Source: Actinidia chinensis (lineage: Eukaryota > Streptophyta > Magnoliopsida > Ericales > Actinidiaceae). Taken from it: DNA of 24,318 nucleotides. The DNA is taken from assembly GCA_009663005.1 (NCBI GenBank), contig VIGQ01000925.1:1-24318 (forward strand). Direction: 5' to 3'. Below the pieces are notes generated by a model. It saw nothing but the letters and a program-made list of their open reading frames with translations. It did not search any database and was not told where the DNA came from. Below, piece by piece: positions 10,836 to 21,299 of the stretch (its first letter is position 1; every line of letters starts with the position of its first letter). Both the position numbers and the translations under genes were made by a program.

Positions 10836-12644
10836 AGACAAATCAAGACTGTCATCTTTTTTCTACTTCTTTGCACAAGCCAAGACAAAACCAAACGATT
10901 GATTAGTAAAAGAGTTTGACAATCAAGAAATTATTAAGACTATAATAAAAATTAATTTTTCTCAATCAAGACTCAAATAAAATTAGATTCAATTATTTAT
11001 AATCACAATCAGGAACCAGTATTTTTGTTAACAAAATTGATTTTTCTTGGTGTGTGCTGGGTAAGTTTAATTTAGATAAGTCTCTTACAATGTTTGTTTT
11101 TGTGTGTTTGTATCATTTTACTAAAAAATAAAGAAATTAGTTTTAAATACTTGAATTCTTATTGTTTTCATCTTCTTGGAAAAAATATGAAAAAAAATTA
11201 TAAAATACAGATTTGAAATCTTATTTTATTCTTCTGGAATTGGTGGAACCAAAGCTTTGCCTTTTTGAAGTGCAAATGGAAATAAATACCATATTTCAAG
11301 TGTATTATATTGCTTAAGCTCCTCTTATGGGACTCATAGCAATATTATTTCAAGTGATTGAAAAAATGGAAGTCTAATACATGACCTAAAAACTTTGGTA
11401 CTGTTTTCTGTTCTACAAGGGATTGACTCGATTCTTTAGTTTGAGGCTAGTTCCATAGTTTCATTGTCTTTTTGTCTCTCCCCATCTTTTCTCTATTGCA
11501 CAAAAGCATATGATTTTCTTTTGTATGAGTTCGCTATGTATCTACCTAATCCATATGTTTATTTTGTTGTTTCATATTATTTGTCGATCCTTGTTTACCA
11601 CTCTGTATGTTGCTGGGACTATGTCAAAAATAGAAAGAATTTGATTTTTTAGAGTTGAATTCAATTTGTGAAATGCCAATGGTGATAAATGACAAGAATA
11701 ATTCGACAAGAAGTGCGGGTTAAATCACTTTTGGTTTTATATATCATGCATCACACTGTCAGTTGACTTTTGATGATATTTTTAGACATTGTTTTCCGTG
11801 AAACCAATATAAATAAGATCTTCAGATTTAAGAAACTTTAATTTTCCTTTTTTTTTAACCGGTTTTGTTATGTCAATGGGAATCGATTTTAACAAGCAGA
11901 AGGTAAACTTTCCATAATGCTTAATTGGGTTTTATTTTTTTTGGATCGAGGAGTTGAAAACATACACGTCAAGAAGAAAAACAATTCAAACAAAGAGGTT
12001 TCAATGGCCAACGGAACATTCTCCATCTAGGGTTAAAGAGGATTGCATGACCAACAATTTCGCAAAACTATTATTGTTCAATAGTTCATACTCCATTTAG
12101 ATTTTTTTTTTTTTTAAAAATAATAATATAACAAAAAAAATAGAGGAACCTGTGCTACTAGGCAAAACTACGTCAACTCAATTGTATATATTATGAACAA
12201 AAAATTAAACGTTAGGACCCAAAATTAATAATAAGTGAAGTACTTAAGAATCAGAGACATAATTTTACCAATTATCAGAGCCGAATCCTAAGCAATAACG
12301 GGCCAAAAAATTTAGCTTAATATACTTTTTTTCATTGGTGGATCAAAATTTATACATATTTGTATTCTTATTGATGTTAGAATGTAAAATTTTGTTTCAA
12401 ATTGTTTTTTACAAAATCATCCACTAAAATAAAAAAAAAAACGTATTTATCAATAAAAATATTTTTTTGTATTTAATAATTTTTTTTTTTTTTTTTTTTT
12501 TTCTTATTAATTATATAAAATAATTTAATTACATCCGACTCGCTGAAGTTGTTTTTTAAACTTTCCAAACACTCCCTCACCTCAACAAAGAAATATTCGT
12601 AACTTGTAGTAAACGAAATTATATGTAACTGTAGATGAAAGGAA
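10836..12644. other. AT-rich spacer, nothing recognised
   Basis: AT-rich DNA without exon-like segments or repeat landmarks of the flanking arrays. It contains several A-runs and T-runs, including a T22 run at 12,481-12,502 just before the T-rich tract. The 62-codon frame at 11,464-11,652 has no motif or start context that would support a gene. Confidence 0.4.
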
Positions 12645-15150
12645 CATTCTTTGTTTTGTTGTCCGTTTCTTTTCCTTTTCTTTTTCGTTTTCTGATTTTC
12701 TTTTTTTGTTTCTATTTATGCTTCAGATTTTATTTTCATGTTTTGTTTTGTTTTCCTGTTTTAAATCCTATTTCTTTTTTTTTATTTTTATTTTTTGTTT
12801 ATATTTTTGTTTTTCAGTTTTCTATTTATTTTTTGTTTTCCAGTTTTTAGATTTTATTTTTTTTTTTTATTTTTATTTTTTTATGTTTCTATTCTTCTTT
12901 GTTTTATTTTTATTTCTATTTATGGTTTGATTTACTGTTTTCTATTCTATTTCTGTTTTTGATTTTGATTTAATGTTTGTTTGTTTTCTATTCTATTTCT
13001 GATTTTTATTTTTGGTTTCTCTTTCTGTTTTCAATTGTAAATTTATTTTTCTTTTTTTGTTTGTATTTTTCTGTTTTTAATTTCTATTGAGGGGGGGTGC
13101 AAAATTTCTATTTTGTGACAGTTTCTGTTTTTTTATTTTCTATTTCTACTTCTATTTCTATTTGTATTATTCTTATTATTTTTATTTTCCGATTTTTTTA
13201 ATTTTTTTTCTTTTTATGTGGGTCCCAAAATTTATATTATTTTTTTTTGTTTGTTTTCTTATTTGTCCTATTTTGTGTGGGTTTCTGTTTTCATTTATTT
13301 CTATTATATTTGTTTTCAATTTTATTTTCTATTTTTATTTTTTATTTTTTTTTATTTTTTATTTTTCTTTTCTATTTCTATGTTCCTTTTTTGGATTTTT
13401 ATTTATTGTTCTTTTATGTTTTAAGAATTTATATTAATTTTTTAGTTTGTACTTTTGTCCTATTTTTTTTAGTTTTAGTTTTTAGAAATTTAGATTGTTT
13501 TTATTTCTTTTTTGTTTTTAGTTTCTATTTTATATTTGTTTTCAATTTTTATTTACTATTATGGTTAGATTTACTTTTTTCCATTTCTGTTTTTGAATTT
13601 GATTGATTTTCATATTCTTTTCTATTTCTATTTCTGATTTGTTTTTGATTTAATACTATTTTCAATTTTTTTTTTATTTTTTGTTTCTATTTCTCTTTTT
13701 AGTTTCAATTTATTTTTGTTTTAAATTTTTTTAATTACTTTTTTGATTTACTGTTTTCTGTTTATATTTTTTATTTTTATTTTCAACTTTTAATTTTAAT
13801 TTTCTGATTTTTATTTATTTTTATTTTTATTTTTTTAGATTTTATATTAATTTTTTTTACTTCTATTTTTGTTTATATTTGTTTTTAATTTTTATTTTCT
13901 ATTTATGATTTGATTTATTATTTTCCATTTCCTTTTTTGATTTTGATATTGATATTAATTTTCGTTTTCTCTTCTATTTACTTTTTTTTGTTTTTATTTT
14001 CTATTTCTATTTCTGTTTCTATTTTTGATTTTTTTTGTTTTCTATTTTGATTTTTATTTTTTTTTCTGATTTTTTATTTTCTTTTTCTTTTTATGTTTTC
14101 AGATTTTATATAATATATTTTTGGTATTTTCTATTTTTTCCTATTTTGTTTTTCATTTTTAGATGTTTTAATTTTAATTTTTTATTTTCATTTTTGTTTT
14201 CCAGTTCTATTTATATTTGGTTTTTAATTTGGGGTATTTTCCTTTTTCTAGTTTGATTATACTATTTTTTTTTTTTTTGATTTCAAATTTTTTTTTAATT
14301 TTTGTTTTTTTTTTTATGTTTCCTTTTCCTTTTTCTATTACTATTTTTAGTTTCAATTTATCTTATTTTTCAATTTTCATTTTTTTTTTGATTTACTATT
14401 TTCTGTTTTAATTTTTTATTTTGGTTGTATATTTCTATTTCTGTTTTTTATTTTTATTTATTTTTATTTTTATAATTATTTTTAATATTTTCTTATTTCT
14501 ATTTCTATTTTCTTTTTTTGATTTCTATTTTTGGTTTATATTTATGTTTTCAGATTTTATTTTTATTTTTCGTATATATTTCTTTTTTCTATTTTTATTA
14601 TAGTTTCTATTTATATTAGTTTTTAATTTTAATTTTAATTTTAATTTTAATTTTAATTTTAATTTTAATTTTTGTTTTCTATTTCTATTTTTTGTTTCAA
14701 TATATATATGTTTTCAATTTTTTTCTATTTCTTTGTTTATTTTCTGTGTTTTATTTTTGTTTTCTATTCTATATCTATTTATGATTTTGACTTTGATTTT
14801 TGTCTTCTATTTCTGTTTTTATTTTATTTTATATTATTTTTTTTCCTGTTTTTGTCTTTTTAGTTTCTTAGTTTTATTTTTTATTTTTTTGTTTTTATAT
14901 TAGTTTTTAAGTTTTATTTTCTATTTCTGGTTTGATTTACTATTTTCTGTTTTCAAATTTGATTTTTCTTTTTGATTTTTGTTTCTATTTATTTATTTTA
15001 ATTATATTTTTAGTTTTTTTTTTCAATTTATATAATTTTTTTTTTCTTTTTTTTTTTGTTCTTACTATTTTTAGTTTTTCTGTTTTTTTTTTTCTAAATT
15101 CTATATTTTTATGTGTCTATTTTATTTATTTTTAATTTTTATATTCCTAA
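12645..15150 (+). repeat. 2.5-kb strand-asymmetric T-rich tract
   Basis: By eye roughly two-thirds to three-quarters of + strand bases are T, most of the rest A, with scattered single C and G. It is built from words such as TTTCTATTTCTGTTTTTG, GTTTTCAATTTTTATT and TTTTTATTTTT. A longer landmark, GATTTACTATTTTCTGTTTT, recurs near 12,930, 13,569, 13,746, 13,910, 14,391 and 14,933, preceded in most cases by TATTTTCTATTTATGGTTT. This shows descent from a longer repeat unit rather than pure slippage. A (TTTTAA)n array is embedded at 14,621-14,673. Unlike the flanking arrays it lacks A-runs on the + strand. All phenylalanine-rich reading frames here are by-products of the T content. Confidence 0.8.
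14621..14673 (+). repeat. (TTTTAA)n hexamer array
   Basis: About nine near-exact TTTTAA hexamers in tandem inside the T-rich tract. This is a local, recent-looking expansion, since the copies are almost identical while the surrounding tract is degenerate. Confidence 0.9.
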
Positions 15151-15849
15151 TTTCGTACAAACATCTTAGTATTGGGTATCATTCACCATGGTCTTTATGC
15201 TGAATGACCATTGACCTCACATTATCTGAATACATGATTAGTATAGTAAAAGAATCATTCTAAATCTATTTGTCAACTTTTAGATCACTATCGTCTATTG
15301 AATAGTTAATATACTTTTCATGCACTGAAAATGATCATGCTATAATTGATTTGTTAGTCTCTTAGTTTGAGATTTCGTATCGGCATTTGCCCACGTCCAC
15401 ATGCTCAAGTAGGCCCCGTTCGGTCTTAATAATGGATTAGAATCTTTTATTTTTGGGAGTCCATTGAGTATATAATAATGTAAAATTTAGGTTGATTAAA
15501 ATTTAGACTGTGACATCCACTAAATATGATTGAATTGGTGTTTCAATTTTACTTTTAAAATTAATCTTATGGATTGTGTCGGTTTATTTTTTTAAATTGA
15601 CTGATCTTATTACTACAAATACGCTAATTAATTTTATTTTTTCTATGGATTACCTATTTTATGGAGTCTAACGACAAAACTCTTCGGATCAAATAATTGA
15701 ATCTGAGAAGGGGTCCAAATATTTAAGCACTGTGTTGTGCCCTTTTTGGCTAGTTTTGGGACCTTAGATGAAAAGAAAAAAAGAAAAGGAAACAAACGAT
15801 CCCTCTCCCACTCTATTCTTTTTATATTTTGGAGAATTTAATTTTTTAA
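15151..15849. other. Ordinary AT-rich spacer between arrays
   Basis: No coding signal. At 15,413 the words GGCCCCGTTCGGT resemble one end of a plant miniature element. A loosely similar opposite end (ACAAACGATCCC near 15,793-15,804) exists, but I find no target duplication, so I do not call an element. Confidence 0.35.
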
Positions 15850-16620
15850 AGTCAAAAATGTTTTTTCACTTAAAAATTCAGAAACAATTTTTTTTCAATT
15901 TTTTAAAACAGAAAATGTTTTTGTTTTATTTTGGATAAACTGTTTTTTTTCTTCCAGTTTTAATTTGTTTTAAAATAGAAAACCAAAACATAACAAAGTC
16001 TTTTTCAAAATTTTTAAACAGAACAAAAACTACTTTTTTATCCCAGTTTTGGTAACAAAAACCAGAACTAATATTCGTATTTTCGTAAAACTTTTTTTTT
16101 GAACAGTTTTTTTTAATTTTTTTAAAGTTTCTGTTCTAACACGAAAGAAAAGTTAGCCTTTTTTCTGCCTTTTTTTACACAGAAACATACATTGCATTTT
16201 TTTTAGTTTTTTAAAACAAAATTACAGAAAATATTTTTATAGGCTTTTTTTTTTTAAAAAAACACTACTGCTTTTTTATTCGGTTTTTTTAAAAAAAATT
16301 ATTTATGTTCTAGAAAACTTTTTTTTGAAAACATTTTTGTTTTTCAGTTTTTTACAAAAACATAAAATAGTATTTTTTTTATTTTTTTTTTTAATGGATT
16401 TTTTCATTTTTATATTGGAGAAAATATTTTTGAAAACAGTTTTCTTTTTTCTGTTTGAAAACAACCTTTTTCCGTTTTTCCTTTTAAATCAGTTTATGTT
16501 CAATTTTTGAAAATACTTTTTTTTCCTATTTTTGAGACAGTTTTTGCGAAGAAAAAACATTTTGTCTCAACAAATCTGCTTTTTGCCAGCTTTTTTTTTT
16601 TTAATACTGAAAAAACGACA
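15850..16620. repeat. AT-rich alternating T-run/A-run array, higher-order copy 3
   Basis: Same family as 7,786-9,945. It repeats the order AAACAGAAAATG-TTTTTGTTTT, ATTTTGGATAAACTG, CTTCCAGTTTTAATTTGTTTT, AACAAAGTC-TTTTTC, AAACAGAACAAAAACT and TCCCAGTTTT seen near 8,360-8,500 and 9,455-9,600. It is in the same orientation but about 6.4 kb beyond copy 2. Positions 16,201-16,500 continue with shorter related units. The embedded open frames at 16,325-16,740 come from base composition. Confidence 0.7.
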
Positions 16621-17007
16621 TTAATTGTATATTTTGATTTGAAGGCCAACCTTCAACAGTTTTACCTAATAATTGGGTTCAGAATAATATTTGTCAACAA
16701 TTTAAGGAGTAATGTAAACCTTACTGATCATTTTTTGTGAATTAAATTTTTTACGTGGTCAAATTATAGCGACCTGTGGATGGTTAAAAATTACCTTTTT
16801 GTAAATGCCGTGTATATTTTACATGCTTGTTTTCAATCTAATGTTTTACGAATATTGACATAAAAATTAATTATATTAAACTTGAGGTTCTAATTATTTA
16901 AGTTAAAATTATAAAAATTAAAGTGAGACTTTTTGCCACGCATACGAGAATGGTGAAATTTACCGCTAAACGGTGCCTTGCTAAATTTTGACGTCTGATT
17001 GCATGAC
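16621..17007. other. AT-rich spacer
   Basis: Unremarkable AT-rich DNA. The first copy of the 8-bp target duplication of the next element, TGCATGAC, lies at 17,000-17,007. Confidence 0.4.
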
Positions 17008-17621
17008 GAGGGGTGTTAACGTTCGGATTGGTATGATCCCCAGAATCAAACCAAAAGTCTACGGTTAATAAATACAATCCGTGTGCATACCCAAAAATCT
17101 ACGTTCGATTTCGAAAAAATCAAAAAATTTATGGTTCGGATCCCTTAATCCACGGATTGTACATTCCCACAAAATAAAAAAAATTCATGGTAGCAACATA
17201 ACAATCTGCACTAGCCGTCAAAAAGAAAACAAGTAGTCGTAAGTTAGGATAAAAACAAAGATTCCATGACCGTGCAAGTTTGGTTTAAAAATGCCAAATT
17301 GAAATTACACTTGTCATCCCTAACGTTGATATTTATAACCACATTGAGTAATTTATGATAAATAAGTAACACCAATATGTTAACAATATAATTTAAATTA
17401 TTATTCTATATTTTATATATATATATATTTAAATCTACGTCGCAGTTCGGTTAATTCCACGTTCGTTTATGAAAATCTATGGACCGTTCCGTGAATTACG
17501 GTTTTCCTAATTTTTAATCCGTGTCCAAACATTAATCCACGAACCCAATAAAAAACCTAAGAATCGATTTCGGTCGGTTCGATTTTACGGTTCGCGGGTT
17601 TTTTTTTATTTTACAGCCTTA
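17008..17621. mobile_element. Non-autonomous hAT-like miniature element (614 bp)
   Basis: The element is bounded by a perfect 8-bp direct repeat, TGCATGAC, at 17,000-17,007 and 17,622-17,629; this is the target duplication length of hAT transposons. The termini form imperfect inverted repeats: GAGGGGTGTTAACG at the left, and TAAGGCTGTAAAAT on the opposite strand at the right (9 of 14 positions match). GGGTGTNAA-type ends are frequent among plant miniature elements. The interior is AT-rich with recurring words near CGGTTCG and AATCCACGGATT and has no transposase frame. An autonomous relative elsewhere in the genome is assumed. Confidence 0.75.
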
Positions 17622-17835
17622 TGCATGACTGTAAAGAGGCTTAGAATTATTTTCTGGAGAGGTGGCAAAACATCTCATAGATTTATTTCTTGGAGTAGAT
17701 TGCAACGTAACCATAACATATCTAGAAGATTTTTTAGCCCTGAAAGTTTGAACTGTCCCGAGATAAAAACGAAACCATGTGGCAGTGCGCATCACACGGT
17801 CATAAACTTGCAGACCCCAATATCATTTGGAGTTA

Positions 17836-18190
17836 TACAGCTGTAAGCCTGTTAATAGTTTATAAATACGGCCCAAACAGCTGGGATAGTCCTCTAGGTT
17901 GGGAGTTTACAGTTGGCCCCTATTAATACTCTAAAGTAGGCCAACGACAGCGGATTACCTGTATATCTAGTCTAAAGACAGCTAGTCCAGCCTGTTACAT
18001 CTGGGTCGCCCTGTTATATCTGGCCTAACACATCTGGGCATTGAGATTTTTATAGTTTTTGTTTTAACTGAAAGCCTGTTATATCTGGCCTTATATAGAT
18101 GGGCCACCTGTTATATCCTGGCCCCCATGCAGCCAGGCTAGCGAATGTGGATTAGATTGTACAGTTAGCTTACAGCTGGATAGCCTTCCT
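17836..18190 (+). repeat. Cluster of short recurring words upstream of the NOP14 relic
   Basis: Two words recur. CCTGTTATATCTGGCC or close variants occur at 17,848 (partial), 17,958, 17,991, 18,010, 18,075 and 18,107. ACAGCTGGGATAGTCC-like words occur near 17,838, 17,877, 17,980 and 18,172. A 10-bp palindrome TACAGCTGTA is at 17,836-17,845. Such spaced copies can be subterminal transposase-binding repeats or regulatory boxes. The stretch lies directly upstream of the presumed NOP14 leader. Confidence 0.7.
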
Positions 18191-18245
18191 ATATCAGCCT
18201 CGTTTCCATTCACCCCTCTATCTCTTCTTCTTCTTCTCCTCTAGA
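17861..18245 (+). promoter_or_regulatory. Putative promoter/leader of the NOP14-like gene
   Basis: A TATAAATA at 17,861-17,868 and two site II-type TGGGCC boxes (17,870-17,875 on the minus strand; 18,100-18,105 on the plus strand) lie upstream of the first NOP14 block. Site II boxes are characteristic of plant ribosome-biogenesis and translation genes, which fits the gene. A CT-rich stretch at 18,215-18,245 looks like a plant 5' leader. The TATA box is far from the first exon, so it may not be the functional one. Confidence 0.35.
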
Positions 18246-18276
18246 AGAACATCTAAGAAGACATCCAAATTCCCTA

Positions 18277-18395
18277 GCGAAACCAAACCCCTTCGGACCA
18301 TTGGTCGCGGCGCAAATTCGACGTCTTGGCAAGAAGCGCAAGGGCGCAGAGCGCCTCATTGGCCCTGATCGATCGGTCACCATTGTAAAGGCAAC
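18277..18395 (+). pseudogene. NOP14: NOP14-like exon block 1 (three small deletions)
   Basis: One frame reads AKPNPF, then drifts, then LGKKRKGAERLIGPDRS. Another frame supplies the missing middle, SRRKFDV. Compared with the usual NPFETIWSRRKFDVLGKKR order, the block lacks one base just after the NPF codons, one in the ATTTGG region and one in the GTCCTTGGC region, so the frame is lost and then restored. The block ends at a GTAATC donor (18,396), and the intron runs to the TTACAG acceptor at 18,483. Confidence 0.8.
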
Positions 18396-18483
18396 GTAAT
18401 CTCTTCAATCGTATCTTAATTATGTGTCGTGTTCTTTTGTGCATTTTGTGATTGGAGTTGTATTGTTTTGAGTTGTGTTACAG

Positions 18484-18622
18484 AGGAAGAAGACGCTGTT
18501 GAAGGAGTATGAAGCATAGTGGTGAATTCGGTGGTGTTTATTGATAAGCCGGTATTGTTGATCAGAATGAGGGGCTTGCGAGTTCGACAAGGCCATAATG
18601 GGTCCACAACGTGAGCCCCTAG
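18484..18622 (+). pseudogene. NOP14: NOP14-like exon block 2 (frameshifted)
   Basis: After the acceptor the frame reads RKKTLLKEYEA and then TAG. Shifted frames give VVFIDKPV, then DQNEGLA, then EFDKAIMGPQREP. Together these follow the family order KKTLLKEYEQ..VFIDKRIGEQNEGLGEFDKAI. At least three indels are needed. The block ends at AG|GTAAAT (18,623), a good plant donor. Confidence 0.82.
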
Positions 18623-19052
18623 GTAAATTCTACAGAATTAGTTTCATATTGCGCTCCGTTTGGTTGCTGAGAAAATATATGAAATGGGATGGAACGTTTA
18701 ATCTTGAATCCCTTAATGTGTGTTTGACAGAAAAGTAATTCGAAAGAACTTACCGAGCATTCTTCAATAAGTTAACTCGGTTTGATTTTCCGTTTTTTGG
18801 GCACATCAGCAATTTAATTGAATTTAATTTCCATTGGGTTTTTGTGTTGAGATTGGTTCCACTCGTGTGAATATTGGAGTTTTGAATCCACTTAATAATT
18901 GGGAGAGATTATGATTTCTGGGCTGGTCTAAATAGGGAACTGGGAATTCGAGGATTTGTGTAGAGAGCAGAATAGAGCTCTAAGAAGGGTATAAAAATAT
19001 GAACATAGTGAGCAGAATTCAGCCAATGTGATGATCTGGGATTGTTTTGCAG
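18623..19052 (+). other. Intron-like interval of the NOP14 relic
   Basis: A GTAAAT donor and a TTTTGCAG acceptor (ending 19,052) enclose T-rich sequence including CCGTTTGGTTGCTGAGAAAA, a phrase common in first introns of plant genes. NOP14 segments expected between blocks 2 and 3 (the acidic middle) are not visible here and seem to be lost. Confidence 0.5.
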
Positions 19053-19245
19053 TTCAGAGAGCCCAATACAGCACATTTCAGGCTGGAAAGATAAGACAAA
19101 CGCCTTAAAAAGATGATGTTCTCGAAGGCTCTTGTGAATAAGCGCATTTCAAACAACGAGTTGTCAAGAATATGTAGTATTTGTTCCTCATAATGAAGAT
19201 ACTTTGCAGCAGTAGATGATTCAACAACTTTTCCTCTTGAACAGT
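19053..19245 (+). pseudogene. NOP14: NOP14-like exon block 3 (frameshifted)
   Basis: After TTTTGCAG the frame reads VQRAQYSTFQAGKIRQTP and then TAA. One base later it becomes KMMFSKALVNKRISNNELSR before drifting to a stop. The KALVNK core and its place before the PDAYDKL block match the family. The 3' half (to about 19,245, LEQ) is poorly conserved and its end is uncertain. Confidence 0.65.
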
Positions 19246-19558
19246 CAAAACCCTTTAATTTTTATGTTTAAATCCGATATGTTTTGTTTTTCTTAAATTT
19301 CAATTGTCATGTATTTGGAGTCATCCTTTGAGTTTTAGAGTTCTGAAGTTTAGTAATTATCTATCTTGCCAATTAGTAAACACCTAGATGTCCTACCCTT
19401 CAGTTACTTCCGTCACAGTGTACATAATAGTCTGATATATTTTATCAGGCTTTATTTCTATTTAATTATTTAAATTATTGTTTCATATATAATATATGAT
19501 GCAACTAAATAAATCACAAGGTTGATCACGATTTTTTATATTCAACTTCTATTGGTAG

Positions 19559-19678
19559 ATAACCTGATGCTTACGACAAGCTTGTCAAAGAGATGGCATT
19601 AGATATGCGTGCTCGCCCATCGACAGAGACACTGAAGAAATTACCGATGAGGAGAAAGAAAGGATAGAGGAATTGGAA
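19559..19678 (+). pseudogene. NOP14: NOP14-like exon block 4 (one frameshift)
   Basis: This is the best preserved block. From 19,564 it reads PDAYDKLVKEMALDMRARP, one of the most conserved stretches of NOP14. A single lost base after the ARPS position then shifts the frame to DRDTEEITDEEKERIEELE. A TAG acceptor precedes it and a GTATTT donor follows at 19,679. With one base restored the block would be open throughout. Confidence 0.88.
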
Positions 19679-20414
19679 GTATTTTTGTGTCTGGGCACCA
19701 ATACAGTCTTGCTCGTGTTCATTCTACTTGAACATCTTTGTATTTGTTCTCATTCAATCAAATTTGTAATCCCAAATATTGGGAAGTTGGCGTTTGCATT
19801 AAGAAGAAATTCTTTGGGTAACTATTCTTTACTTTTGGCTTTTGGCTGAATTGAGGGTTGTAGGATTTTTTGTTCATTTAAACTCCGCCTCATCTCTTTT
19901 TTTTGTGCTTTTTTTTTTCTTGGCCTTTTGAAACAAAAGACATTTGCCCAAAGTAGGCTGCCGTAATGTAAACTAATCTAGGAACGAAGGATTGTGGGTG
20001 CTCGCAATAAGTCATCATTTGATAGTTGGAGTTATGTATACTTCTTTTTCACTTCCTCTCACATGTCTTAAGAATTTAGATGGAGATTGTAATTTTGGTC
20101 ATAATTGAATTAAAAATGTAATCTTCCACTACCTCGTTTATCTGAGAAGAGCAAACCAACCTTCAAATATGACTTGTTTAAAGATTCTGTAATAGAAAAT
20201 ATATTGTTATTTTTGTTATCATGTGCGTGCAAAATTTGATGCTTCACACCATTAACCTGTTTACTAACGTTTGTTTCCTGAGCTATTACCTACAGATTCA
20301 TATATTTAACTTTCATATGAAATCTTGATTTGAGTAAAATTTCATTCATATTTCTATACTTTTTCATATTGCAATCTAAATATGATTTACAATCAAATTT
20401 TCATTTTCACGCAG
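19679..20414 (+). other. First part of the 4-kb intron before NOP14 block 5
   Basis: T-rich intronic-looking sequence with no gene features recognised. The intron runs from the GTATTT donor at 19,679 to the TATAG acceptor at 23,695. Confidence 0.5.
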
Positions 20415-20488
20415 GGGTGATTTGGACTGATGTGCTCTTGATGGATGAAGTGTTACCTGAGGCAGCTCTGTCTGATTTTTCTTTAGAG
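20415..20488 (+). other. Unidentified exon-like segment in the NOP14 intron
   Basis: A T-rich tract with TTCACGCAG acceptor precedes a 74-nt open block, and a GAG|GTTATT donor follows. It reads VIWTDVLLMDEVLPEAALSD and then FSLE. The composition looks coding. It does not match NOP14 as I know it, and I do not recognise the family. Confidence 0.35.
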
Positions 20489-20645
20489 GTTATTTTTTCC
20501 ATTTCCTTCAATTTTATACTTTAGATTACTTCTCCCTTGGATTGCGTGTGCCTCCCTATCTGTTTCAATTTGAACAAGAGTAAACTGGAGGGTGATGTTA
20601 TGTTTGGATGAAGTCGGGTCTATTAAGACCATTATATGGTTCCAG

Positions 20646-20713
20646 GCTGCCGTTTGATATAACAAAAGTCTATGATATAAACATTTTTCCTCATCTGCTA
20701 CATGATATCTCAG
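20646..20713 (+). other. Unidentified exon-like segment with strong donor site
   Basis: A GGTTCCAG acceptor-like end at 20,645 is followed by 68 nt reading LPFDITKVYDINIFPHLLHD and IS, then a consensus CAG|GTACGT donor. With the segment at 20,415-20,488 it may be part of a foreign gene captured in this intron, or of an overlapping gene. The upstream frame is also open back to ATG at 20,608. Confidence 0.35.
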
Positions 20714-21299
20714 GTACGTCTCGTAGTTTTAATTTTAAACGTGGCAAGAATTTGATTTATTTAGATCAAAGCTCGCTTTTGTCAACACAGATGTACTAGC
20801 AAACGAAACGGACTGCGTCAGAGTGACCTGACTCGTAGAAAGCTGAATCACTTGAAACTTGCTCCTTTCTTGTATTTTTGTTTGACCACTCCAAAGCAAT
20901 AAAAAATTCAGGAAACTGCAACAGTCAGTAGGTGAATAAATTATACATGTGGTCTTTGTAGGAAACATATCTCAAAGAAAATATTAAACCGTACCAAGTA
21001 CTTCAATTGATTGTATGAATTTCAGTTTTCTTTGCGTAGCTGATAAGTTTGAACTGAGCAGATGTGGTGTACTAATATTAGTAGAAATATGCTTTTTAGT
21101 ATTTACTAGAAATAAATTAGTGGTCAATAGTAGGGAGTTGTGTGGTAATGGTTCATGTTGTGGAGTAATGGGGATAATGGGTAAGTTAAGTATGGGAGTC
21201 ATGTGATAGGGGTGAGTAATTGTCTACAATTGGTTTAAGGTTATTATCGTATTGATATATAAAGAGTATTTGGAGAATGAATGAAAGAAAAGGGAAGAA
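20714..21299. other. Intronic DNA, nothing recognised
   Basis: AT-rich with GT-rich patches near 21,120-21,230. Antisense open frames here lack motifs and overlap sense ones. I see no repeat or RNA gene. Confidence 0.4.

Noticed and set aside
12635..15135. Many phenylalanine/leucine-rich open frames resembling multi-pass membrane proteins
   Set aside because: They follow from T-rich DNA (TTT = Phe). All three + frames give similar products, there are no conserved motifs, and no start or splice context.
15413..15804. Possible miniature element starting GGCCCCGTTCGGT
   Set aside because: The proposed opposite end matches loosely and no target duplication is found.
16325..16740. Open frames of 61 and 77 codons after the third AT-rich array
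   Set aside because: Phe/Lys-rich composition comes from T-runs and A-runs; overlapping the repeat array and with no motif.
18416..18607. Minus-strand frame MDPLWPCRTRKP...
   Set aside because: It is the reverse complement of NOP14 block 2 and has no independent support.
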